NCBI GenBank assembly: GCA_030263275.1
Contig: SZOR01000050.1
Coordinates: forward strand, 1-28,269
Direction of reading: 5' to 3'
DNA: 28,269 nt
Origin: DSNY01 sp016861185
GTDB taxonomy: Bacteria; Pseudomonadota; Gammaproteobacteria; Burkholderiales; Burkholderiaceae_F
This document shows, in pieces, positions 1 through 7,953 of the stretch. Within the stretch, counting starts at the first letter, position 1; each line of letters begins with the position of its first letter. The position numbers were made by a program, and so were the translations under genes. The notes below the pieces were generated by a model that saw nothing but the letters and a program-made list of their open reading frames with translations, ran no database searches and had not been told where the DNA came from.

Positions 1-1
1 G

Positions 2-1288
2 ATGGTCGTCGCACAGGGCGAGTCGGAGCCGCGCTACTCGCTGCTGGAAACGACGCGTGCCTTCGCGCTGGAGAAGCTCGCGCAGGCCGGTGAGACCGAA
101 GCGCTGGTGCAACGACACGCGCAGGTCGCGCTCGATTCGTTCGAACGGACCGACGACGAGCGCTTTGGCGAGCAGGGGTCGCTCAGCCAGGATGCCTACA
201 TCGACCGCGTGCAGCCCGAAATGGACAACCTGCGCTCGGCGCTGGCGTGGGCGGAGGGTCCGGCCGGCGACGCGAGCGTCGCCGTCGCGTTGGCGGCTGC
301 ATCGGCCGAGGCGTTCAACGCGGTCGGGGGCCAGGCAGCCGAGGGGCTGGCGCTGCTGCGCCGCTTGGTGCCGCGTATCACCGACGCGGTCGACAGCGCA
401 CGTGCCGCACGCTTCTGGTTTGCCGTCGTGCGCGTCGGCGGCGACGGGCGGATCGAGGACGATCTGTACCAGCGGGCGCTCGAACGCGCCGAGTCGGGTT
501 GCCGCACGCATCATTGGCTGCGCAGGCTTTACGGCGTGCTCCTGCGCAAGGCGTGGCGCCTGGCTCGTCAAGGCGACTTCGCGGCGGGCGAAACCGCGTT
601 GACCGAGGCCCTGCTCCTCGAACAGCCGCACTGGCCAAGCTGGCTGCGTAGCGACCGCTGGAACGTGCAGTCTCATCTGTACTCGCAGAGCGGCCGGTTC
701 GAGGCCGCGATGGCTGCGCTGGAAACGGCTGTCGCCTTGCTGCCTTCGCAGGGGGAGGAGCGACGGCGAAACCTGCTGATCGTGAACACGGCCGTGGTCT
801 GGCACTTCCGGCAGCGTCCGGAGATGGTCGTGCCGCTGCTCGAACCGTTGGTGGACCGATTGCGCGCGCAGCGGCGCCACCTGGCCATTGCGGCGTGGGC
901 GTACGGGCATTTGGTGCTTGCGCTGACACAACTCGGCCGCCTCGACGACGCGCGCGAGCGATTGCGGCAGGCGCTACCGTTATGGCGCGGCGAGGGAACC
1001 CTGCACGTGTGGCTGCACGTGGCGATCCGGCTGGCGGTCGCCCAGGGCCGGACAGCCGATGCGCAGCGACTGTCCGGTGCCGAAGACGCTTCACCGCGGC
1101 AGTTCGCCCGCAACGACCGGTTCGCGCCGGTCATTCGCGCAGAGAGCGCGCGGCTGATCGAAGCGGCGGTGCCCGACCCGGCGCAGCGCGAGCGCTGGCG
1201 GCGCGAAGGCGAAGCGCTCGACGAGGCGGCGGTCGTGGCGTTGTGTCTGGGCGAGGAAGCCGGCGCGCTGGCGCCCCGGTCCCCGTGA
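2..1288 (+). CDS. C-terminal part of an ATPase/TPR-type transcriptional regulator (5' truncated by window)
   Basis: The frame is open at the window edge, so this is the end of a longer protein; the first codon here happens to be ATG but is unlikely to be the real start. The opening residues RYSLLETTRAFALEKL are typical of the junction after the NTPase module in large predicted-ATPase regulators (winged-helix or cyclase fused to NB-ARC-like ATPase and TPR). The remaining ~400 residues are helical, Ala/Leu/Arg-rich repeats of TPR character, with pairs such as GRLDDARERLRQALPLW. A complete protein of related architecture lies at 17899-20766 (minus). Function is inferred as a signal-responsive STAND-type regulator; the DNA-binding or cyclase end and the Walker motifs are outside the window, so the subclass is unknown. 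The stop is TGA at 1286-1288. Confidence 0.75.
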   Translation: MVVAQGESEPRYSLLETTRAFALEKLAQAGETEALVQRHAQVALDSFERTDDERFGEQGSLSQDAYIDRVQPEMDNLRSALAWAEGPAGDASVAVALAAASAEAFNAVGGQAAEGLALLRRLVPRITDAVDSARAARFWFAVVRVGGDGRIEDDLYQRALERAESGCRTHHWLRRLYGVLLRKAWRLARQGDFAAGETALTEALLLEQPHWPSWLRSDRWNVQSHLYSQSGRFEAAMAALETAVALLPSQGEERRRNLLIVNTAVVWHFRQRPEMVVPLLEPLVDRLRAQRRHLAIAAWAYGHLVLALTQLGRLDDARERLRQALPLWRGEGTLHVWLHVAIRLAVAQGRTADAQRLSGAEDASPRQFARNDRFAPVIRAESARLIEAAVPDPAQRERWRREGEALDEAAVVALCLGEEAGALAPRSP

Positions 1289-1319
1289 ACGGCGCGCATC
1301 GCCAGCGCTACCCGCGGAT

Positions 1320-1503
1320 CAGCGCAGGGCGCTGCCGCCGACCGACAAGTCGAACTTCGATCTGCGCGACTGGAGCGACGAGATGCGCGGCAAGCTGTGG
1401 CGGCGCTTCCGCCTAGGGCTCGAGCCGCTGCGACAGTCGGGCAAGCTCGGGGTCGTGCTGCTGCAGTTCGCGCCGCGGTTCGTGTTCAGGCATCCGCACT
1501 CGA
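1320..1503 (+). pseudogene. DUF72 (YecE-like) gene remnant
   Basis: Between the regulator stop and the coiled-coil gene, one frame reads ALPPTDKSNFDLRDW, then GKLWRRFRLGLEPLRQSGKL, then GVVLLQFAPRFVFRHPHS. This resembles the central part of DUF72/YecE proteins, in which a run of the form 'L..F...L.PL..aGKLG.vLlQFpP.F' is characteristic. Only about 60 codons of an expected ~250 are recognisable. There is no plausible start with a ribosome binding site, and after about position 1503 the similarity stops and the frame runs into a TAG near 1564. It is therefore a decayed internal fragment rather than a gene. The match is by recognition, not by alignment. Confidence 0.6.
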
Positions 1504-1521
1504 CTCAATCGTCAACACACC

Positions 1522-4224
1522 TCAGTTTGCCTGGCCGGCGGCGCTGCGCGCGCGCAGCGCCTTGATGCCTTGCTCGATGCGCTCGGCCACCTCGCGCTCG
1601 CGCTGCAGCGCGCGCAGCGTGTTGTGCGCCTCCTGCACGGTGAACTCCAGCCGCGCCACCTTTTCGCCGACGTCGTCGATCACCGCGCGCTGCTCGCTCA
1701 ACATCTCCAGGTTCACGTGGATGTCGTCGAGCATGTGGGTGATGCCCTCGGCGCGCGACTGCACCTCCTCGACCACCTTGCGGCGCGCTTCGATCTGCAC
1801 GATCTTGCCGTCGGTGTCGGCGAGCCGGCCGATCAGGTCTTCGACCCTGGCGCGCAGCTCGGCCACGTCGCCGCGGTGCTCCGCCACGTACTGAAGGTCG
1901 GCCCGGCTGCGGCCGCTGATCTGGCGGATGTTGTCGACTTCGGCTTTCACGGCCTGCACGGTCGCGTCCTGATCGGCCAGGGACTGGATCTTGCGCTCGA
2001 CCGCCTCGGCGGTGCGGTCGAGCTCGTCGAGCCGGCCTTCGAGCGCAGCGAGGCTTTCGCCGCTGTGCACGAGTTGCGCGATGCGCTGCTCGAGCTGCCT
2101 GGCCAGGGCCTCCGCGCGCTGGATCTGCTCCTCGGCCGCGTCGGTCTGCGACACGGCATCGAGCTGCGCGGTCCGCACGCGCGCGAGTTCGGCGAGCACT
2201 TCTTCCTTCAGCGCCGTGGCGCGGGCAAGCTCGGCGCCGACGCTGCGCACCTGGTTGAGCCGCTCGGCGGTCTCTGCCGCCAGCGCCTTGCCCTGCTCGA
2301 CGAGGCCGGCCAGCCGCGCCTGCTGCTCGTGCACCGCGGCTTCGTCGATGCGGATCGCATCGACCCGTTGTTGCGCCCGTTCGAGGGTCTGCTGCAGGGT
2401 CGCCACCTGGGACGCCAGCGGCAGCACGCGTCCTTGCAGCGCCGCTACGCCGTCGAGCTTCTGCTGCGCATCGGCGACCTGCGTGGCCAGCGTGTCGCAC
2501 AGGTTCTGCAGACTTTCCATCTCGGCGCGGCGCGCCAGCTGCGCGGCGAGCTTGCCCTCGACGTCGGCGGCGACTGCGTGCAGGCCGTTGACGCGCGCTT
2601 CGACCTTTTCCACGAACTGCAGCCGCGCGTCCACGCGGTTCGCCTGTGCGTCCAGCTCCGCGGTCAATTCGCCCAGCCGCGCGGCGGCCTCGCTGCCTTT
2701 GTCGACCAAAGCCAGCTTGCCCAGCACTTCGTCCAGCCGCGCCTGCAGCTCGGGCGCGCGGGCGAGCATCGCCGTCGTGCGCTCGGCGAAGGCATCGAGC
2801 GCCGCGCGGTCCAGCGCCAGCTTGTCGCTCAGGGCAGCGGCCTCGGCATGCGCCCGGTGGAACTCCGCGAGCTCGCCGCGCACCGTCTCGATGTCCTTCT
2901 GCGCCTGCAGCAGGCTCTCGTGCTGGGCGGCAGTGCGCTTGGCGAGCGCGTCGACCTGCGCCAACTGGCTGCTCAGTGCGTCGAGCTGGCTCTGTTTGCG
3001 CGCCAGCTCGTCCGCGCTCGCGGTCAGCTCCGCAAACGACTTGGCCAGCGCATCGGCGTCGCGCTGCATGGCCGCCAGATCCCGGTCCTTGTCGAGCACG
3101 CCCTGCACGCGCACTTCGGTGTCGCTCACCGCCTTGGCGAGGGTCTTGAGCCGCTCGTCGAAGGCGTCGACTTCCCTCTTCTCGAGCGACAGCCGCTCGA
3201 GGTTTGCCCTCATCGCTTCCGCCAGCGACCGGCTTTCGGTTTCGAGCCGCTGCGACTCGCGCACGAAGTCGTCGCGCGCGGCCGTGGCGGCGGCAAGCTG
3301 GTCGACCGTGGTCTTGGCGAGCTGCTCCATGCGCGCCACCGTTTCCTCGGTGCGCTGGATCTGATCGCCGCCCGCCGCCAGCTTGGCGATCTGCGCGTCC
3401 ATGGTCCACACCATCTCGTTGAGCCGCGCGGCCTCGACGACCGCGCGCTCGACGGCGAGCTTCTGCGCCTCCAGCGCCTTGCTCTTGTGCGCGACGTGCT
3501 CGGCCAGCGCATTCAGCGCCGTGAGCCGTTGCTCGGTGCTCCTGGCGAGTTCCTGCAACTGGGTGAGCGACTCGAGCTTGGCCTCCATCTCGGCCACGGC
3601 GCCGCGCGCTGCTTCGGAGTCCGCCCGCGCATCGCCGGCGCTCCTGCGAATGCCCTGCATCTCGAGTCTGAGATCGGCCTCGGCGCGGCGCAGGTCCTCG
3701 AGCTCGCCTTTGAGCGCGACCGCACCGCCGACCGATTGCCCCACTTCCGCAGTGGCTTGCCGCAGCCGCTCGCGCAGGGCTTCCAGCCTGTCGCCTTCGC
3801 GCTGCAGTTCGTCGAGCGTGGCGTGCGCCTCGCGCGAGCGCGCGCTCATCTCGTCGGCCGCCTGGCGCATCTGCTGCACCCCGCCGTCCGGCGCCGTCAT
3901 CGCGTCGGCCGTGCGCCGCGCTTCGGCCACCTGGGCCAGCAGGCCGTTCATGCGCCCTTCGAGCTGTTCGAAGCTCTTGGTGCACTCCTCATACGTGCCC
4001 ACCACCTTGGCGAGCTTGTCGCAACGGCGCGTGACTTCGTCGGCCTTGATGCGCAGGTCATCGAGCGTGCGGCTCGTGCGCGCCAGCGTCGGCGACGCGC
4101 CGTTGATCTGCTGCAGCATCGCCGCGAGCTGAACGCGTTCCTCGCGGGCCTGCTCGACCAGGGTGCGCAGGCCATCCTGCGCCTGTTTGCGTTCGCTGCC
4201 GTTCTTGAAGATCGTGTCAAGCAT
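1522..4224 (-). CDS. Very long coiled-coil protein of unknown function (900 aa)
   Basis: The protein is almost entirely alpha-helical heptad-type sequence, rich in Ala, Leu, Glu, Gln, Arg and Asp and nearly free of proline and glycine. There is no signal peptide, membrane segment, Walker motif or recognisable catalytic domain, which separates it from SMC/RecN ATPases. The start chosen is ATG at 4224 (MLDTIFKNGSERKQAQ), because GGGAA lies about 8 bases upstream; the upstream ATG at 4284 has no such site and adds an Arg-rich, unlikely leader. Repeated phrases such as 'L..L...L..VDALAKR' and 'LDEL.R..EAVERKI' suggest extended rod segments. The C-terminus (IEQGIKALRARSAAGQAN) is basic. It appears to be monocistronic. 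The family has, to my knowledge, only hypothetical annotations; a scaffold or cytoskeletal rod role is inference. A 1019-aa open frame on the opposite strand is a codon-bias shadow. Confidence 0.85.
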   Translation of the reverse strand: MLDTIFKNGSERKQAQDGLRTLVEQAREERVQLAAMLQQINGASPTLARTSRTLDDLRIKADEVTRRCDKLAKVVGTYEECTKSFEQLEGRMNGLLAQVAEARRTADAMTAPDGGVQQMRQAADEMSARSREAHATLDELQREGDRLEALRERLRQATAEVGQSVGGAVALKGELEDLRRAEADLRLEMQGIRRSAGDARADSEAARGAVAEMEAKLESLTQLQELARSTEQRLTALNALAEHVAHKSKALEAQKLAVERAVVEAARLNEMVWTMDAQIAKLAAGGDQIQRTEETVARMEQLAKTTVDQLAAATAARDDFVRESQRLETESRSLAEAMRANLERLSLEKREVDAFDERLKTLAKAVSDTEVRVQGVLDKDRDLAAMQRDADALAKSFAELTASADELARKQSQLDALSSQLAQVDALAKRTAAQHESLLQAQKDIETVRGELAEFHRAHAEAAALSDKLALDRAALDAFAERTTAMLARAPELQARLDEVLGKLALVDKGSEAAARLGELTAELDAQANRVDARLQFVEKVEARVNGLHAVAADVEGKLAAQLARRAEMESLQNLCDTLATQVADAQQKLDGVAALQGRVLPLASQVATLQQTLERAQQRVDAIRIDEAAVHEQQARLAGLVEQGKALAAETAERLNQVRSVGAELARATALKEEVLAELARVRTAQLDAVSQTDAAEEQIQRAEALARQLEQRIAQLVHSGESLAALEGRLDELDRTAEAVERKIQSLADQDATVQAVKAEVDNIRQISGRSRADLQYVAEHRGDVAELRARVEDLIGRLADTDGKIVQIEARRKVVEEVQSRAEGITHMLDDIHVNLEMLSEQRAVIDDVGEKVARLEFTVQEAHNTLRALQREREVAERIEQGIKALRARSAAGQAN

Positions 4225-4552
4225 CTGAGTTCCCGCTCTGGTGGCCACTGGATCCGCGCGGCGCCGCATGACGCGACGCGGCATGTCGATCGCCGCCGCT
4301 GTCCGGCGCAGGTCGTGTCGGTGATCGTCGTACAGAGCCCGCCGGGGTATAGCCGGGGTATGGGCGGGATAAGGGCCCTAATCCTGGCCACTTCCGCGCG
4401 GCCGGAGCCTGGCGTGGCCTCGACGGCGATGCCCTGCCCTCCGTTCGGCTCAGTTGCCCGCCGGCCTTACCGTGAACGGGCTATCCGAACGGAGGATCGT
4501 CGCGGTGCGGGAGGGATCGACTGCGCGCATCTGGCCGTGCGCGCCCGCCGCG
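4225..4552. other. Gene-free spacer upstream of the coiled-coil gene
   Basis: No convincing gene is seen here. The spacer lies between the start of the coiled-coil gene and the stop of the thioesterase gene, both on the minus strand, so it should hold the coiled-coil promoter. It contains a tandem 10-bp repeat with 11-bp period (4341-4361). Read on the minus strand, a TATACC sequence within that repeat is a possible -10 element, but no good -35 sits at 16-18 bp. The self-complementary AGGGCCCT lies at 4372-4379. Confidence 0.5.
4341..4361. promoter_or_regulatory. Tandem direct repeat, candidate operator
   Basis: GCCGGGGTAT occurs at 4341-4350 and again at 4352-4361, one base apart, giving an 11-bp period (about one helical turn). 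The repeat lies about 120 bp upstream of the coiled-coil start codon and overlaps the only -10-like sequence seen on the minus strand. Binding by a regulator is inference. Confidence 0.35.
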
Positions 4553-4954
4553 TCATGTCGGCAACGGCGGCAGCGGCCGCGGCTTGCGATCTTCGCCGGT
4601 GGCGACGTACACGAGTGTGGCTTCGGTGACCTTCACCACTTCGGTTTGCAGCCGCATGCGCTCGGCGTAGACCTCGACTTCGACCGTGACCGAGGTGTTT
4701 CCGGTCTTCACGATCTTGGCGTAGAAACTCAGCAGGTCGCCGACGAAGACGGGGTTCTTGAAGAGGAAGCTCGTCACCGCGACGGTGGCCACGCGGCCGT
4801 TGGCGCGGCGCGCGGCGGGGATGGCGCCGGCGACGTCGACGTGCGCCATGATCCAGCCGCCGAACACGTCGCCGTGGATATTGGCGTCGGCCGGCATCGG
4901 CATCACGCGCAGCACCGGGACTTCGTCTTTGGGCAGCGAAGTGAGGTCGGGCAT
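4553..4954 (-). CDS. Acyl-CoA thioesterase, YciA-type hotdog fold
   Basis: This 133-aa protein matches the single-hotdog YciA/acyl-CoA hydrolase family in length and motifs. The segment PMPADANIHGDVFGGWIMAH holds the conserved 'N.hGd.fGG.i...D' signature, with the catalytic-type Asp following in HVDVAGAI. VAVTSFLFKNPVFVGDLLSF is the typical second core strand. It should hydrolyse short- to medium-chain acyl-CoA thioesters in the cytoplasm, as a hexamer if it follows family precedent. It lies 61 bp downstream of the SDR gene on the same strand and may be co-transcribed. The spacer carries a 7-bp repeat family that reaches to within four bases of the ATG, and no clear Shine-Dalgarno sequence is seen. 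Substrate preference cannot be read from the sequence. Confidence 0.93.
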   Translation of the reverse strand: MPDLTSLPKDEVPVLRVMPMPADANIHGDVFGGWIMAHVDVAGAIPAARRANGRVATVAVTSFLFKNPVFVGDLLSFYAKIVKTGNTSVTVEVEVYAERMRLQTEVVKVTEATLVYVATGEDRKPRPLPPLPT

Positions 4955-4957
4955 GGT

Positions 4958-5040
4958 GAGGATTCAGGATTCAGCAAGTGTGGGTCGGTCGGGGCGGATC
5001 GAAGTCGACTGAATCCTAAATCCTCGATCCTGAATCCTGC
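4958..5040. repeat. Imperfect 7-bp repeat family forming an inverted repeat
   Basis: GAGGATTCAGGATTCAG (4958-4974) is matched by CTGAATCCTAAATCCTC (5009-5025) in inverted orientation with one mismatch, and a further ATCCTGAATCCTG follows to about 5039. All are built of a 7-bp unit (GGATTCA or its complement GAATCCT). The right arm lies inside the 3' end of the SDR gene and supplies its last residues and TAG stop. The left arm ends just before the thioesterase start codon. A transcript could fold into a 17-bp stem with a 34-base loop. Confidence 0.8.
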
Positions 5041-5831
5041 CTCTTCAGCGCCGCCCGCGCCATGCCGTCGACGACGCGCGGTGCGATCAGCTTGAGCCAC
5101 AGGCCGACCTTCGCTTTCGAGGTCATCACCAGTTCGCGCCGGCGCGCGCGCATCGCGGCGAGAATCTGCCGCACGCATTGGTCGACCGGCATCGCGCCGC
5201 GCTCTTCGAGGCCCGAGACACCCGCCGGTTCGCCGCGAGCGTTGAAACCGCGCCGGCGCGTTTCGGTGGCGACCACGCCCGGATAGACGACGGTCACCGC
5301 GATGCCGTGGTCTTCCGCCTCGATGCGCAGCGCCTCGAGGAAGCCGTTCTGCGCGAACTTCGTCATGCAGTAGGTCGTTCGCCCCGGCACGCCGGTCCTG
5401 CCTGCGAGGCTGCAGATGCCGACCACCTGGCCGCGGCTCGTCTTCAGGTGCGGCCACGCGTAGCGCGTGCACGCGATCGTGCCCAGGCAGTTGATGCGCC
5501 ACAGCCGCTCGAAGGTCGAGAAGTCTTCGATCTCGTCGAAGCGCGCGTGCATCGACATGCCGGCGTTGGCGACGAGCACGTCGATGCCGCCGAACTCGCT
5601 CGCGGCGCTTTCGACCAGCCGCTTGCAGTCGTCGTCGATCGCGACGTCGGCCGTCACCGCGATCGCGCGCGCACCGCGTGCGCGGCACTCGGCGGCAACG
5701 CGCTCGAGCCGCTCGGCGCTGCGCGCTCCGAGCACGAGCCGCGGACCTTCGGGCGCAAGCTGGCGGGCGAGTTCGGCGCCGATGCCGTCGGAGGCGCCCG
5801 TGATCACGATCGTGCGGTCGGTGTAGCGCAT
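5016..5831 (-). CDS. Short-chain dehydrogenase/reductase (classical SDR)
   Basis: This 271-aa protein has the complete classical SDR set: the NAD(P)-binding TGASDGIGAELA near residues 11-22, the VANAGMSM loop, and the catalytic Ser within GICSLAGRTG followed by Tyr and Lys in TTYCMTKFAQNG (YxxxK). PGVVATETRRR is the usual PG motif after the active site. The length is normal. The Arg soon after the glycine motif (LGARSAERLERV) favours NADP(H), by family rule. The substrate is unknown. The start ATG at 5831 gives the expected N-terminus (MRYTDRTIVITGA). A much longer frame running upstream is antisense to the ABC exporter and is not real. The C-terminal tail (QDSGSRI) is encoded by the 7-bp repeat element. 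It probably shares a transcript with the downstream thioesterase gene and is divergent from the Atm1-type exporter gene. Confidence 0.93.
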   Translation of the reverse strand: MRYTDRTIVITGASDGIGAELARQLAPEGPRLVLGARSAERLERVAAECRARGARAIAVTADVAIDDDCKRLVESAASEFGGIDVLVANAGMSMHARFDEIEDFSTFERLWRINCLGTIACTRYAWPHLKTSRGQVVGICSLAGRTGVPGRTTYCMTKFAQNGFLEALRIEAEDHGIAVTVVYPGVVATETRRRGFNARGEPAGVSGLEERGAMPVDQCVRQILAAMRARRRELVMTSKAKVGLWLKLIAPRVVDGMARAALKRQDSGSRI

Positions 5832-5877
5832 GGCGCGAAGCGTCCTCGGGTTGCTCGTTGGTCTTCGGTTTCGGACG

Positions 5878-5883
5878 GATAAT
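5878..5883 (+). promoter_or_regulatory. Candidate -10 element for the Atm1-type exporter gene
   Basis: GATAAT sits in the context GGACGGATAATCCCA, 41 bp before the exporter start codon. The same GGATAATCC core precedes the gene at 13565. No convincing -35 is present at 16-18 bp spacing, so the call rests on the -10 only. Confidence 0.4.
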
Positions 5884-5924
5884 CCCAACACCGCAACCAC
5901 GACGCAACCGCCGCGAACCCCACG

Positions 5925-7769
5925 ATGAGAGGAGGCATGCCGCCCGTCGGCCACGTTCCGCGGCTCCCGCCCGAGCCCGGCGCGGCGCGCAACGAGTGGA
6001 AGGCGCTCGCCACGCTGCTGCCCTACCTGTGGAGCTACAAGGGCCGCGTGCTGTTCGCGATCGCCTGCCTGGTCGCGGCCAAGGTGGCGACGGTGGCGGT
6101 GCCGGTCGTGCTCAAGCACATCGTCGACGCCTTCGCCACGGCGCCGGCGCAGGCCGCGGTGGCGATCCCGCTCGCGCTGATCGTCGGCTACGGCCTGCTG
6201 CGGCTGTCGACCACCGTATTCACCGAGCTGCGCGAGTTCTTCTTCGCGCGCGTCACGCAGTCGGCCGTGCGCACGCTCGCGCTGCAGACCTTCCGGCACC
6301 TGCATTCGCTGTCGCTGCGCTTCCATCTCGAGCGGCGCACCGGCGCGGTCACGCGCGAAATCGACCACGGCATCCGCGGCATCTCGTCGCTGATCAGCTT
6401 CACGCTGTATTCGATCCTGCCGACGCTGGTCGAGCTGTCGCTCGTGCTGGGCTACCTGCTGCTGAACTACGAGGTGTGGTTCTCGGTGATCGTCGCGGTG
6501 AGCCTGGTCGTCTACGTCGCGTTCACCTTCACCGTCACCAACTGGCGCACCCGCTTCCGGCGCGAGATGAACGAGCTGGACGCCAAGGCCAGTTCGCGCG
6601 CGGTGGACAGCCTGCTGAACTTCGAGACGGTCAAGTACTTCAACAACGAGGAGTACGAGGCGCGCCGCTACGACGGCACGCTGGCGCAGCAGGAACGCGC
6701 GGCGATCCTGTCGCAGCAGTCGCTGAACGTGCTGAACGCGGGACAGGCGGCGATCATCGCGGTGGGATTGACGCTGATGCTGTGGCGCGCGGCCGTCGGC
6801 GTGGGCAACGGCACGCTGACGATCGGCGACCTGGTGCTGGTCAACGCCTTCATGCTGCAGCTCTACGTGCCGCTGAACTTCCTCGGCGTGATCTACCGCG
6901 AGATCAAGCAGGCGCTCGCGGACATGGACCGGATGTTCCGGTTGATGCAGGTCGAACGCGAGATCGCCGACCGCCCGGACGCGAAGCCGCTCGTCGTGCG
7001 CGGCGGCGAGGTGCGCTTCGAGCACGTCGACTTCGCGTACGACCCGCGCCGGCAGGTGCTGTTCGACGTCGACTTCGCGATCCCCGCCGGCACGACGACC
7101 GCGGTGGTCGGCGCGACCGGCTCGGGCAAGTCGACGCTCGCGCGGCTGCTGTTCCGCTTCTACGACGTCGACCGCGGTCGCATCACGATCGACGGCCAGG
7201 ACATCCGCGCCGTGACGCAAAGCTCGCTGCGCGCAACGATCGGCATCGTGCCGCAGGACACCGTGCTGTTCAACGACACGATCGAGTACAACATCGCGTA
7301 CGGCCGGCCCGGCGCGGCGCGCGAAGAGGTCGTCGCGGCGGCGAAGTCCGCGCACATTCACGATTTCATCGAACGGCTGCCCGACGGCTACGCCACGCTG
7401 GTCGGTGAGCGGGGGCTGAAGCTCTCGGGCGGCGAGAAGCAGCGCGTGGCGATCGCGCGCACGCTGCTGAAGAACCCGGCGATCCTGGTCTTCGACGAGG
7501 CGACCTCGGCGCTCGACTCGCGCACCGAGCGCGCGATCCAGGCCGAGCTGGCGGAGATCGCGCGCGACCGCACCACGCTCGTGATCGCGCACCGACTGTC
7601 GACGATCGTCGACGCCGACCAGATCCTCGTGCTGGACCACGGCCGCATCGTCGAGCGCGGCACGCACGCCGAGCTGCTCGCGCGCGGGCCGCAGGCGAGC
7701 GCGTACGCGCGCATGTGGCTGCTGCAGCAGCAGGAACAGGCCGAGCGCGAGCTGCCCGCGGCGGCGTGA
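5925..7769 (+). CDS. Atm1/ABCB7-type ABC exporter (half-transporter)
   Basis: This 614-aa protein has an N-terminal six-helix membrane domain (about residues 30-330) and a C-terminal ATPase. The nucleotide-binding domain has Walker A GATGSGKST (396-404), signature LSGGEKQ (500-506), Walker B ILVFDEATSALD (from 520) and switch His in IAHRLST (555). LNFETVKYFNNEEYEARRYD, around residues 231-250, is characteristic of the Atm1 branch. From memory of the Novosphingobium Atm1 structure, the glutathione-contacting positions align with a +2 offset: Arg208, Arg212, Asn271, Gln274, Gly321 and Arg325 are all present. The predicted role is export of glutathione-linked sulfur or metal compounds from the cytoplasm as a homodimer. 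The ATG at 5925 lacks a clear ribosome binding site; GAGGAGG occurs just before a second in-frame ATG at 5937, but too close to it, so the start is uncertain by four residues. Confidence 0.93.
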   Translation: MRGGMPPVGHVPRLPPEPGAARNEWKALATLLPYLWSYKGRVLFAIACLVAAKVATVAVPVVLKHIVDAFATAPAQAAVAIPLALIVGYGLLRLSTTVFTELREFFFARVTQSAVRTLALQTFRHLHSLSLRFHLERRTGAVTREIDHGIRGISSLISFTLYSILPTLVELSLVLGYLLLNYEVWFSVIVAVSLVVYVAFTFTVTNWRTRFRREMNELDAKASSRAVDSLLNFETVKYFNNEEYEARRYDGTLAQQERAAILSQQSLNVLNAGQAAIIAVGLTLMLWRAAVGVGNGTLTIGDLVLVNAFMLQLYVPLNFLGVIYREIKQALADMDRMFRLMQVEREIADRPDAKPLVVRGGEVRFEHVDFAYDPRRQVLFDVDFAIPAGTTTAVVGATGSGKSTLARLLFRFYDVDRGRITIDGQDIRAVTQSSLRATIGIVPQDTVLFNDTIEYNIAYGRPGAAREEVVAAAKSAHIHDFIERLPDGYATLVGERGLKLSGGEKQRVAIARTLLKNPAILVFDEATSALDSRTERAIQAELAEIARDRTTLVIAHRLSTIVDADQILVLDHGRIVERGTHAELLARGPQASAYARMWLLQQQEQAERELPAAA

Positions 7770-7953
7770 GCGGGCGACCGGACACGCGCCGTTGCCCCTC
7801 GCGCGGATGCGTGACGGCCGCCGTGCCGGCCTCGTCCGTGCTGCGCCCGGCCGCGCGAAGTGCGCGCGAATCGGACCCGAATTCTCCGCAAGGAGGCCGC
7901 GGCCCGAGGGTAGACTGGCGCGCGATTTCCCGGACCCTGGACCGAACCCGCCC

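Noticed and set aside
1570..4629. 1019-aa open frame on the plus strand opposite the coiled-coil gene
   Set aside because: It mirrors the minus-strand codon pattern, its His/Leu/Arg-rich composition is typical of an antisense shadow, and it runs through the spacer without any recognisable domain.
7911..7916. TAGACT as a -10 element for the binding-protein gene at 7954
   Set aside because: The hexamer is plausible, but no -35 lies at 15-19 bp and the leader would be very short; not enough to annotate.
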